In this document: piece after piece, positions 32,865 through 40,838 of the stretch | Position numbering within the stretch: position 1 is the first letter of the stretch | How the letters are laid out: every line of letters starts with the position of its first letter | DNA from: Paractinoplanes toevensis | GTDB lineage: Bacteria; Actinomycetota; Actinomycetes; Mycobacteriales; Micromonosporaceae | Assembly: GCF_018332695.1 (NCBI RefSeq) | Contig: NZ_BOQN01000051.1 | Coordinates: forward strand, 1 to 64,000 | Direction: 5' to 3' | Length of the DNA: 64,000 nt | Position numbers and translations under genes: made by a program | Notes under the pieces: generated by a model | Told to the model about the DNA's origin: nothing | The model's database searches: none | What the model saw: only the letters and a program-made list of their open reading frames with translations

Positions 32865-33806
32865 GTGAGCACAGTCGACTACCCGTTCAACCCGTCCGCC
32901 GACGAGGACCGTCTCGTTCCCGACCCGGAGGCGGACGCGCTGCTCGTCGGGGCCGTGGACCTGCACCAGCACCCGGGCCCCAGCCCGTTCCCGCGACGGA
33001 TGAGCATCCTCGACGCGGCCCGCGACGCGTCCGACTTCGGCTTCCGGGCCATCGTGGCGAAATCGCACCACCACAGCATGGTCACCGACATCATGGCGCT
33101 CCAGGCCGCGGGCCTCAACGAGCTTTCCACCGAGGTGTACGGCGGGATCGCCCTCAACCGCACGGTCGGCGGGCTCAACCCGTACGCCGTGGAACTGGCT
33201 CTTCGGATGGGTGGCCGGATGGTCTGGTTCCCGACGCTGTCCTCGGCCGCGCACGTCAGCCACCACGAGAACCACGACACCGGCTTCCCGACCCCCGAGG
33301 TCGACCTGCGGCCCAACGAGATCATCACGATCCTCGACGAGAACGGCGCCGTGCTGCCCGTGGTCCGCGACATCCTGTCGGTGATCGCGGCCGAGGACGC
33401 GGTGCTGACCTGCGGCCACCTCGGCATCACCGAGTCGTCCGCGCTGATCGACGCGGCGCTGGCGGCCGGCGTCACCCGGATCGTGGTCAACCATCCGGTC
33501 TTCGTGGTCGGCGCCTCGGTCGACCAGGCCGTCGCGTGGGCTCGCCAGGGCGTGTTCATCGAGCACTGCGCGATCATGTACTTCGGCCGCCCGGAACGCC
33601 GCCGCGACCTCGGTGAGCTGCTGACCTTCATCAAGGAGGTCGGCGTCGGGAAGACCATCATCTCGTCCGACTCCGGGCAGAAGACGAACCCGCTGCCGGT
33701 GACGCTCTACCGCCGGGCGGCCCGCGGGCTGCTCGACGCCGGCTTGCCCGCGGCGGACATCCGGCAGCTGTTCGGGGTCAACGCCGAGGGGCTGCTGCTC
33801 AAATGA
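32865..33806 (+). CDS. DUF6282 family amidohydrolase-like protein (copy 3 of 3)
   Basis: 313 aa from GTG 32865 after GAGGAG. DLHQHPGPSPFPRR, AKSHHHSMVT, LTCGHLG, IVVNHPVF and SSDSGQKTNPLPV align directly with copy 1 (3949-4848). As in the first locus it sits beside a PotD-type importer, the best clue that it acts early on the imported compound. A metal-dependent hydrolase or decarboxylase is inferred from the His pattern; the reaction is not known. Confidence 0.75.
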   Translation: MSTVDYPFNPSADEDRLVPDPEADALLVGAVDLHQHPGPSPFPRRMSILDAARDASDFGFRAIVAKSHHHSMVTDIMALQAAGLNELSTEVYGGIALNRTVGGLNPYAVELALRMGGRMVWFPTLSSAAHVSHHENHDTGFPTPEVDLRPNEIITILDENGAVLPVVRDILSVIAAEDAVLTCGHLGITESSALIDAALAAGVTRIVVNHPVFVVGASVDQAVAWARQGVFIEHCAIMYFGRPERRRDLGELLTFIKEVGVGKTIISSDSGQKTNPLPVTLYRRAARGLLDAGLPAADIRQLFGVNAEGLLLK

Positions 33807-34690
33807 GGATCGGTTTCGCGGGGCTCGGCAACATGGGCGGCCGGATGTCCGCCTGCATCGTGCGGGCCGGCCGTTCAGTGCTCGGGTACGACGTCCTTCC
33901 GTCGAACATCAGCAACGCCGGCGCGAAGGCCGCGGCAAACATCGGCGAGATGGTCGACGGCAGTGACATCGTGTTGCTGTCGCTGCCGGACAGCCACGTC
34001 GTCGAGGCGGTCGTGCTCGGCGACGACGGGGTGCTCGCGCATGCCCGGCCGGGCCTGATCGTCGTCGACCTGTCCACGGCCGCGCCCGACTCGACCACCC
34101 GGATCCACCGCCTGCTGACCGAAAAAGGTGCGTCCTATCTGGACGCCGGGATCTCCGGCGGTGCGGCGGCGGCCGAGAAGGGCGCGCTCACCCTGATGGT
34201 CGGCGGCGAGGCGGACGTGCTCGACCGCGCGCGGCCGGTGCTCGACCTGTTCGCCGCGCAGGTGTTCCACTGCGGACCGAGCGGCGCCGGGCACACGGTG
34301 AAGCTGCTCAACAACTTCCTCAACGCGACCGCGCTGTCGGCCACCGCCGAGGTGATGGTCGCCGGCAAGAAGGCCGGGCTCGACCTCGACGTGCTGCTCG
34401 CCGTGCTCAACGCGAGCTCGGGCGTCAACTTCGCGACCCTCAACCGGTTTCCGAAGATCGTGCACGGCGACTACCTCAAGGGCGGGCTCACCAACAGCCT
34501 GATGCTCAAGGACGTCAACCTCTACGTCGCGCTGGCCGCCAAGCTGGGCGTGGCCAGCCTCAACGCGGCCGGTCCGGTGGCCGCTTTCGGGGCGGCCCGG
34601 GCGCTGGGCTACGCCGACGAGATCAGCAACACCGTCGTCGACGCCATCGGGGACCTGTCCGGCGGCGTACGCCTCCAGGAGAAGCCATGA
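33803..34690 (+). CDS. 3-hydroxyisobutyrate dehydrogenase family oxidoreductase (copy 1)
   Basis: 295 aa. N-terminal NAD(P) motif GLGNMG, the substrate loop DAGISGGAAAAEKGALTLMVGG, and catalytic Lys in HTVKLLNNF. Oxidises beta-hydroxy acids to the semialdehyde or related products. Overlaps the DUF6282 stop by 4 bp and the cupin start by 4 bp. A second family member, at 35040, is in the same operon. Confidence 0.9.
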   Translation: MRIGFAGLGNMGGRMSACIVRAGRSVLGYDVLPSNISNAGAKAAANIGEMVDGSDIVLLSLPDSHVVEAVVLGDDGVLAHARPGLIVVDLSTAAPDSTTRIHRLLTEKGASYLDAGISGGAAAAEKGALTLMVGGEADVLDRARPVLDLFAAQVFHCGPSGAGHTVKLLNNFLNATALSATAEVMVAGKKAGLDLDVLLAVLNASSGVNFATLNRFPKIVHGDYLKGGLTNSLMLKDVNLYVALAAKLGVASLNAAGPVAAFGAARALGYADEISNTVVDAIGDLSGGVRLQEKP

Positions 34691-35043
34691 AGATCGTGCG
34701 CGGGCAGGGCCCGTCCGACCAGCGACCGTCGACGATCACCGGGGAGGCGTGGTTCGACCCGGTGCTGCCGGCCACCGACGGGACCACGATCACCACGGTG
34801 TTCTTCGCGCCGGGCGCGCGCACGTTCTGGCACACCCACGACTACGGGCAGATCCTGCAGGTGCTCTCCGGGCGCGGGCTGATCTGCACCGCCGGTCAGC
34901 AGCCGCGCGAGATCACCGCCGGAGACACCGTGTGGGTGCCGCCCGGCGAGAAACACTGGCACGGCGCCACCGCCGACTCGTTCATGTCGCACACCGCGAT
35001 CTCGCTGGGCACGACCAGGTGGGCCGAGGAGGTCGTCGGATGA
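34687..35043 (+). CDS. Small single-domain cupin protein
   Basis: 118 aa. The first cupin motif is FWHTHDYGQILQVLSGRG (HxH, with Gln where Glu is usual) and the second PPGEKHWHGA, enough for a metal site. Resembles the small cupins often found in catabolic operons as isomerases, decarboxylases or stabilisers. Nested between two dehydrogenase genes with 4-bp overlaps on both sides. Function inferred from fold only. Confidence 0.82.
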   Translation: MKIVRGQGPSDQRPSTITGEAWFDPVLPATDGTTITTVFFAPGARTFWHTHDYGQILQVLSGRGLICTAGQQPREITAGDTVWVPPGEKHWHGATADSFMSHTAISLGTTRWAEEVVG

Positions 35044-35894
35044 CGGTCGCGTTCATCGGGATCGGCAACATGGGCGCTCCCATGTCGGCGCGGCTGGTCC
35101 GGGCCGGTCACCGCGTACAGGGATTCGATCTGGCCGAACCGGCCCGCCGCGCGCTCGCCGACGCCGGCGGCATCGCCGCCGACGACCTGGCCACCGCGAT
35201 CCGGGGCGCCGGCGTGATCGTGCTGATGCTGCCGAACTCCGACATCGTCGAGGCGACGGTCCGCGACTTCACCGACCGCGCCGAGCCCGGCGCGATCATC
35301 GTCGACATGAGCTCGTCGGAGCCGCTGCGCACCCGGGCGCTCGCCGCCTCCCTGACCGGCGTCACGCTGGTCGACGCCCCGGTCTCCGGCGGCGTCGCCC
35401 GCGCCCGCACCGGGAAGCTGACCATCATGACCGGCGGCGAACCCGCCGATCTCGCCCGCGTCGAGCCGATCCTGTCGGTCCTCGGCACGACCACCCGGGC
35501 CGGCGCGGTCGGCAGCGGCCACGCCGTCAAGGCGCTGAACAACCTGATGTCCGCCACCCACCTGCTGGTCACGTCGGAGGCGATGCTGGCCGGCGAACGC
35601 TTCGGCATCGACCCGGCGATCATGCTGGAGATCTTCAACCGCTCCAGCGGCCGCAGCGGTTCCACCGAGAACAAGTGGCCCAACTTCGTCCTGCCCGGCA
35701 CGTTCGACTCCGGTTTCGGGCTGCGGCTGATGCTCAAGGACATGCGCATCGCCGTCGGCCTGGCCGCCGAGGTCGGCACGCCCGATCCGCTCGGCCGGGC
35801 CGCGGTCGAGATGTGGTCGCGCGCGGCCTCCACCCTGGCGGCCGACGCCGACCACACCGAGATCGTCACCTGGCTGCGAAAGGACCCCGGATGA
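35040..35894 (+). CDS. 3-hydroxyisobutyrate dehydrogenase family oxidoreductase (copy 2)
   Basis: 284 aa. NAD(P) motif GIGNMG, substrate loop DAPVSGGVARARTGKLTIMTGG, catalytic Lys in HAVKALNNL. Clearly related to the 33803 enzyme but only in the core; both may act in sequence or on different stereoisomers. Start overlaps the cupin stop by 4 bp and the end overlaps the tandem CMD gene by 4 bp. Confidence 0.9.
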   Translation: MTVAFIGIGNMGAPMSARLVRAGHRVQGFDLAEPARRALADAGGIAADDLATAIRGAGVIVLMLPNSDIVEATVRDFTDRAEPGAIIVDMSSSEPLRTRALAASLTGVTLVDAPVSGGVARARTGKLTIMTGGEPADLARVEPILSVLGTTTRAGAVGSGHAVKALNNLMSATHLLVTSEAMLAGERFGIDPAIMLEIFNRSSGRSGSTENKWPNFVLPGTFDSGFGLRLMLKDMRIAVGLAAEVGTPDPLGRAAVEMWSRAASTLAADADHTEIVTWLRKDPG

Positions 35895-36628
35895 CCCCGG
35901 AAGAGATCAAGGACGAATTCATCCGGGTACGGGGGACCTGGAGCGAGACGTGGGAGGCCGTACTCCGGCTCGATCCCGATTTTCTCCTCGCCTACCTCAA
36001 CTTCTCGGCCGTGCCGTGGCGCCACGGGGTGCTCGACCCGAAGGTCAAGGAACTCATCTACATAGCGATCGACGCCAATGCCACCCACATGTACCTGCCC
36101 GGGGTGCGCCAGCACATTCGCGCCGCCCTGCAGCTGGGCGTCACCCCGCAGGAAATCATGGAGGTGCTCGAACTGGCCGCCACGCTGGGCATCCACGCGA
36201 TGAACATCGGCGTGCCGATCCTGGTCGAGGTCCTCGAGGAGAAAGGCCTGCGCACCGGCCCGGCCCCGCTCACCCCCGGGCAGGAGAAGATCAAGGACGA
36301 CTTCACGAGTACGCGCGGTTACTGGCACTCGTTCTGGGACGAGATCCTCGAACTGGATCCGGAACTGTTCACCGCGTACACCGAATTCTCGTCCGTCCCG
36401 TGGCGCACCGGCGTCCTGGAACCGAAGGTCAAGGAATTCGTCTACATCGCCTTCGACACCGCCGCCACGCACCTCTACGTCAAAGGCCTGAAACTGCACA
36501 TCGAGAACGCCATCGGGTACGGGGCGACCGCGCGCGAAATCCTCGAGGTCATGGAGATCGCGTCGGTCCTCGGCATCCACGCCGTGACCGCGGCCGCGCC
36601 TATTCTCCTGGAGGAGATGGAGCGGTAG
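35891..36628 (+). CDS. Tandem carboxymuconolactone decarboxylase-like protein
   Basis: 245 aa made of two homologous halves: residues about 1-120 and 130-245 repeat VPWRHGVLDPKVKELIYIAID / VPWRTGVLEPKVKEFVYIAFD, then a conserved THxYxxG segment and EIMEVLELAATLGIH / EILEVMEIASVLGIH. Both halves are CMD/AhpD folds with a His in the active-site helix but no Cys, so neither half can be an AhpD-type peroxidase. Last gene of the transporter operon; its end overlaps the convergent GNAT gene by 29 bp. Confidence 0.85.
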   Translation: MTPEEIKDEFIRVRGTWSETWEAVLRLDPDFLLAYLNFSAVPWRHGVLDPKVKELIYIAIDANATHMYLPGVRQHIRAALQLGVTPQEIMEVLELAATLGIHAMNIGVPILVEVLEEKGLRTGPAPLTPGQEKIKDDFTSTRGYWHSFWDEILELDPELFTAYTEFSSVPWRTGVLEPKVKEFVYIAFDTAATHLYVKGLKLHIENAIGYGATAREILEVMEIASVLGIHAVTAAAPILLEEMER

Positions 36629-37112
36629 CGAGCGCGACGTCGCGCTCATACCAGGTGCCCGGCTTGCCGCCCGGGTGGGCCGGTCCGACCGGGACGAATC
36701 CGGCCTTGGTCAGCACCTTCCGGGACGCGACGTTGTCGTCGGCGGCGGCCGCCCGCAGCGTGCGGAGCCCGAGCTCGGCCGCGGCCAGGCGGCACAGCTC
36801 CCGGACGGCCGCGGTCGCCACGCCACGGCCGGCGGCCTGCTGCGCGACCCGGTAGCCGAGCACCGCGGTGTGGTCCTCGATGTCGAACAGGTTGAACCGG
36901 CCGAGTACCGCGCCGTCCTCGGCGACCAGCACGTAGAAGGCGCAGACGCCGGTCTCCTGCTCGGCCAGCAGGGCGCGGTGCCGGTCGGCGAACCGGTCGA
37001 AGTAGTCGTCGCCGCGGTCGGCGATCGAGGCGGCGAAGTAGCCGCGGTTGGCCAGCTCGAAGGCCAGGACCGCCGGGGCGTGACCGGCGTGCAACCGCTC
37101 CAGCTCGGGCAT
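36600..37112 (-). CDS. GNAT family N-acetyltransferase
   Basis: 170 aa. RimJ/RimL-like acetyltransferase: the acetyl-CoA loop is seen in QQAAGRGVATAAVRELCRLA, and the C-terminal DNVASRKVLTKAGFVPVG is typical. Transfers an acetyl group to an amine or protein N-terminus. ATG 37112 follows the metallo-hydrolase stop by about 10 bp (GTG 37115 is possible). Probably carried along in the leftward operon from 39379; a link to its catabolism is not evident. Confidence 0.88.
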   Translation of the reverse strand: MPELERLHAGHAPAVLAFELANRGYFAASIADRGDDYFDRFADRHRALLAEQETGVCAFYVLVAEDGAVLGRFNLFDIEDHTAVLGYRVAQQAAGRGVATAAVRELCRLAAAELGLRTLRAAAADDNVASRKVLTKAGFVPVGPAHPGGKPGTWYERDVALATAPSPPGE

Positions 37113-37121
37113 CACCCGACC

Positions 37122-37871
37122 CTACTCAGGTGGCGGGTGCAGGTAGGTCTCGGCCAGCTGACGGAGGCGGGCCCGGTCGAAGCTGTGCCCGTGGCCGGGA
37201 TGGACGACGGAGACGTCGAGGCCGGCGAGAAACTCCATGCTTCGGCGGTAGGCGGCCACGTCGGAGTTCGGCAGGTCGTCGATCAGGGTGTCGTCGTAGA
37301 CGACGTCGCCGGAATACAGGGTTCCGGTGTGCTCCTCCAGCAGGGCGATGCTTCCCGGGGTGTGGCCGGGCAGGTGCAGCACGGTCAGTGTGCGCCCGCC
37401 CAGGTCGACGCGGTCGCCGTCGTTCAGCGTGCGGTGCAGGGTCATGGGTTCGACCCGGTAGGTCGCCGGGTCGTAACCGGGATCGGGCAGCACGTCGATC
37501 ATGAGTTCCGGGACGGCTTCCCCGGCCGCGTCGAGGCCCAGTTCGGCGTAGAGCTCCGCGCCGTACAGGCTCGCCGGTATGCCGGCCGCCAGGATCTCCG
37601 CCTCGGCGGGGTGGGCGGCCCGCTCATCGAACTCGGGCGCGCCACCGGCATGGTCCAGGTGCGCGTGGGTGAGCAGCACCATCGGCTCGCGCTCGAACAT
37701 GCCCGGGATCGCCGACCGCAGGGAGACCACGCCGAGCCCGGCGTCGATCACCAGGTCACGATCGGTGCCGCGCAACCACCAGAAGTTCGCCGACAGCAGT
37801 GCGTTGACGTGCGGCTCCCCGATCCGGACGACGCCGCCGCCCACCTCGGCGCGGGTGAACCAGTCGACCAT
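37122..37871 (-). CDS. Metallo-beta-lactamase-fold hydrolase
   Basis: 249 aa. Zinc motif LTHAHLDHAGG, followed by His in HLPGHTPGS, Asp in YSGDVVYDD and His in HPGHGHSF. Glyoxalase II/lactonase branch of the fold. It lies 13 bp after another metallo-beta-lactamase gene in the same leftward operon. A thioester or lactone substrate is likely. Confidence 0.88.
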   Translation of the reverse strand: MVDWFTRAEVGGGVVRIGEPHVNALLSANFWWLRGTDRDLVIDAGLGVVSLRSAIPGMFEREPMVLLTHAHLDHAGGAPEFDERAAHPAEAEILAAGIPASLYGAELYAELGLDAAGEAVPELMIDVLPDPGYDPATYRVEPMTLHRTLNDGDRVDLGGRTLTVLHLPGHTPGSIALLEEHTGTLYSGDVVYDDTLIDDLPNSDVAAYRRSMEFLAGLDVSVVHPGHGHSFDRARLRQLAETYLHPPPE

Positions 37872-37884
37872 GTCAGCCAGTGTG

Positions 37885-38661
37885 TCAGCCGATGGTGGCG
37901 GCCAGGCCGGCCAGTGGGCCGGTGACCGGGGTGAAGCGGGCCAGCGTGTCCGGGTCGTGGCCGGCGACCAGGTGGCGCGCCTCGCCGGTGGCGAGCATGG
38001 CGCGGATGCGTTCGAAGGCCGCGTACATGTCGACCAGGCCGGAGACCTGGGTGAACGGCATGTTCCGCTCGAGCTCCTCGTAGTAGTGCACCGCGTCCGA
38101 GGCCAGCAGCACCGGGCCGGCGGCGGTGTCGACCAGCACCACGCTCTGGCCGGGGGTGTGCCCGCCGACCTGGATCACCCGCACGCCCGGGGCCAGATCC
38201 AGCTCGCCGTCGAACGTGCGCAGCGGGCGTTGCCGCAGGTGGTTGATCTCGTCGTCCTCGACCGAGTGGTGCAGCAGCACCCGGTTCGCGAACGGGCCGG
38301 TCCAGAAGTCGACCTCGGCGTTCGCGATGACCAGCGGCGAGTCCGGGAAGAGGTCGAGGTTGCCGATGTGGTCGTAGTGGGCGTGGGTGACGACGATCGT
38401 CGGGTGCCGCACGCCGAGCGCCTCGAACGCGGCGGCCGGCTCGATCAGCGTGGTGCGTTTGCGGCGGGCGCCGCCGGCCGCCGAGAAGCCGGTGTCGACC
38501 ACGATGGTGCGGTCGGTGTTGCGGACGACCCAGAAGAAGTAGTCCATGCCGATCGGGCCGTCGGGCTCGTCGTACAGGTGGTAGTTCAGGTAGACGTCGC
38601 TGCGCACGGTCTCGCGGGTGCCGTACTTGACGATCGTCACCTGGTATTCAGCGGGCGACAT
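37885..38661 (-). CDS. Metallo-beta-lactamase-fold hydrolase, AHL-lactonase-like
   Basis: 258 aa. VTHAHYDHIGNL zinc motif, then VGGHTPGQS, LASDAVHYYEEL and VAGHDPDTLARF. The N-terminal YLNYHLYDEPDGPIGMDYFFW and general layout resemble AttM/AiiB-type N-acyl-homoserine lactonases. In this setting (SDR upstream, Baeyer-Villiger enzyme in the same predicted regulon) a metabolic lactone is as likely a substrate as a signal. Start ATG 38661 lies inside the SDR 3' end (14-bp overlap). Confidence 0.87.
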   Translation of the reverse strand: MSPAEYQVTIVKYGTRETVRSDVYLNYHLYDEPDGPIGMDYFFWVVRNTDRTIVVDTGFSAAGGARRKRTTLIEPAAAFEALGVRHPTIVVTHAHYDHIGNLDLFPDSPLVIANAEVDFWTGPFANRVLLHHSVEDDEINHLRQRPLRTFDGELDLAPGVRVIQVGGHTPGQSVVLVDTAAGPVLLASDAVHYYEELERNMPFTQVSGLVDMYAAFERIRAMLATGEARHLVAGHDPDTLARFTPVTGPLAGLAATIG

Positions 38662-39379
38662 AACCACCGTCCACGCTCAAGATCGTACCGGTGATGCCGG
38701 CCGACTCCGGCGCCGCGAGGAAGACGATCGCCCGGGCCACCTCGGCCGGGGTCGACATCCGGCCGATCGGGTGGTTGCTCAGGGTGACCGCGAGGCTGGC
38801 GGCCGGGTCCGGGTCGGCGGCGCGGGCCTCGTCCATGAAACCGGTGTCGACCGCGCCCGGGGCGACGGCGTTGACGCGTACGCCGAGCGGCGCGCACTCG
38901 ATCGCCAACTGCCGGGTGAGCTGGACGATCGCGCCCTTGGTCATCGCGTAGACGCTCTGGTTGGACACCCCGACGAGCCCGGAGATCGACGCCGTGTTGA
39001 CGATGCAGCCCCGACCGTCGATCAGGTGTGGCAGCGCCGCCCGGGTGAACCGGAACGCCGACCGCACGTTGATCCCGAACAGCCGATCGAAGTCGTCGTC
39101 CCCGGTCTCGAGAATGGGCCGCCGCAGAAACCGCCCGGCGTTGTTGACCAGCAGATCGAGCCGCCCGAACTCCTCGACGGCCCGCCCGACCACGGCCGCC
39201 GGCGCACCCTCGTCCGTGACATCGGCGACGACCGGCACCACCCGCCCCGCCGCGCCCAGCTCCTTCACGTCCGGCGAGACGTCGGCTGCCACGACGCGGT
39301 AACCCTCGTCGCCGAGCCGGAGCACCACCTCACGGCCGATTCCCCGCGCCGCACCCGTGACCACCGCTACCAGATCCAT
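38648..39379 (-). CDS. SDR family NAD(P)-dependent oxidoreductase
   Basis: 243 aa. GAARGIG, NNAGRF, Ser in TASISGL, YAMTK and NAVAPGAVDTGFM are all present. First gene of the leftward operon SDR - two metallo-hydrolases - GNAT. The GATYGTATGAY site at 39386-39404 begins 6 bp upstream of its start codon, which makes it a predicted member of the GntR regulon. Confidence 0.92.
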   Translation of the reverse strand: MDLVAVVTGAARGIGREVVLRLGDEGYRVVAADVSPDVKELGAAGRVVPVVADVTDEGAPAAVVGRAVEEFGRLDLLVNNAGRFLRRPILETGDDDFDRLFGINVRSAFRFTRAALPHLIDGRGCIVNTASISGLVGVSNQSVYAMTKGAIVQLTRQLAIECAPLGVRVNAVAPGAVDTGFMDEARAADPDPAASLAVTLSNHPIGRMSTPAEVARAIVFLAAPESAGITGTILSVDGGYVAR

Positions 39380-39385
39380 GCGCTG

Positions 39386-39404
39386 GATTGTATGACAGTC
39401 GTAC
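39386..39404 (+). promoter_or_regulatory. GATYGTATGAY-N6-AC motif, site 5
   Basis: GATTGTATGACAGTCGTAC, with the most symmetric centre (GTATGAC-A-GTCGTAC). It abuts the SDR start and is oriented opposite to the gene, which favours an operator over a promoter box. Confidence 0.68.
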
Positions 39405-39475
39405 ACAATAATCGAGGGCTTGTCACATGGCCGTAACAGACCCTTGATCAGCCGGGAACGGGCGCGTATGTTCCT

Positions 39476-39491
39476 GCTTAATCGATGAAGC
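39476..39491. promoter_or_regulatory. LacI-type operator GCTTAATCGATGAAGC upstream of the sugar operon
   Basis: 14 of 16 positions are symmetric around the central CG. It shares TTRATCGATYAA-like core with 46581-46592, ahead of the LacI gene. It lies 102 bp upstream of the binding-protein ATG, in a 214-bp divergent gap. Confidence 0.68.
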
Positions 39492-39593
39492 AGGCTCCAC
39501 CTGCAGATGTTCATTGACTTGGAACGCCGACATGAAGATCACCGACGTGCTGGGCTGACACTCAGCCGGTCGGCTTGGAGTCGAAGGAGAGCC

Positions 39594-40838
39594 ATGAGAA
39601 ACAAGCGAGCCCTCGCCGCCCTGGCCAGCGTCGCCCTGACCGGGCTGCTGGTGAGCGGCTGCGGCAACAGCGACGACAGCTCGGGTTCGGGACCGGTCAG
39701 CCTGACCGTCTGGACCGGCTTCACCGGCGGTGACGCCCCGGGTTACGACGAGATCGTCAGCGACTTCAACGCGGCGCACCCGGACATCAAGGTGACGATG
39801 ACCAAGATGTCCTGGGACACCATCCAGCAGAAACTGCCCTCGGCCTGGGTCACCGGGCAGGGGCCGGACATCGCCGCTCCCTCGTCCGACCCGAACGCGA
39901 TCGCGCAGTACGTCAAGACCAACTCGGTCCTGGAGATCACCAACACCGGCACCGGCGACGACAAGGTCAACACCGACCAGCTGGCGGCCGAGCTGGTCAA
40001 GGAATTCACCTACAACGGCAAGCTGTACGCGGTGCCGGCCAACTACGCGACGCTGAGCCTCTACTACAACAAGAAGCTGGTCAGCAAGCCCCCGACCACG
40101 GTGGCCGAGCTCCAGGATCAAGCGGCCAAGCTGACCACCGGCGGCAACTACGGCCTGGTGCTGGCCGACAACAACACCATCCAGATGTGGCCGATCCTGC
40201 AGTGGCTCAGCGGCGGCGACATCGTCGACGCCAACAACTGCAGCGTGGTCTCCACCCCGGCCGGCATCGCGAGCCTGCAGCCGTGGGTCGACCTGGTGAA
40301 GAACAAGAAGATCTCCCCGGTCGGGCTCAGCGGGGCCGAGGCCGACTCGCTCTTCTCGGCCGGCAAGGCGGCCATGGAGATCAACGGCCCGTGGGCCGCG
40401 CCCAGCTACCAGAAGGCGGGCGTCGACTTCGGCCTGGCGGCCGTGCCGGCCGGCGCCGACGGCAAGCCGGTGACCCTCGGTTCGACCGCGCCGCTCGCGA
40501 TCTCGGCCAAGACCAAGCACCCGCAGCAGGCGCAGGAGTTCCTCGCCTACTGGACCAGCAAGACCGCGCAGCTGAAGTTCTCCAAGACCACCGGCTTCCC
40601 GCCGCTGCGCACCGACCTGGGTGACGACGCCGACCTCAAGGCCGACCCGACCGTGTCGATCTTCGCGAGCCAGGTGTCCAACGCGCGGCTCTACCTGCCG
40701 CAGGTGCCGAACGCCACCAAGGTGGACACCGACGCGTACGTACCGCTGATCCAGACGGCGACGCGGGACGGAGACGTTGCGGGCGCCGCCGCCACTGCCG
40801 CCAAGAAGATCAACGAGCTGACCGGCTGCACGCAGTGA
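39594..40838 (+). CDS. CUT1 sugar ABC transporter substrate-binding lipoprotein
   Basis: 414 aa. Signal peptide with lipobox VSGC (Cys about 23), then an extracellular-solute-binding family 1 fold (VSLTVWTGFTGGDAPGYDEIVSDFN, GPDIAAPSS, MEINGPWAAPSY). Family 1 proteins bind oligosaccharides. GAAGGAGAG precedes the ATG. First gene of an operon with two permeases and two glycosidases, so a beta-linked oligosaccharide or glycoside is the likely ligand. Confidence 0.92.
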   Translation: MRNKRALAALASVALTGLLVSGCGNSDDSSGSGPVSLTVWTGFTGGDAPGYDEIVSDFNAAHPDIKVTMTKMSWDTIQQKLPSAWVTGQGPDIAAPSSDPNAIAQYVKTNSVLEITNTGTGDDKVNTDQLAAELVKEFTYNGKLYAVPANYATLSLYYNKKLVSKPPTTVAELQDQAAKLTTGGNYGLVLADNNTIQMWPILQWLSGGDIVDANNCSVVSTPAGIASLQPWVDLVKNKKISPVGLSGAEADSLFSAGKAAMEINGPWAAPSYQKAGVDFGLAAVPAGADGKPVTLGSTAPLAISAKTKHPQQAQEFLAYWTSKTAQLKFSKTTGFPPLRTDLGDDADLKADPTVSIFASQVSNARLYLPQVPNATKVDTDAYVPLIQTATRDGDVAGAAATAAKKINELTGCTQ

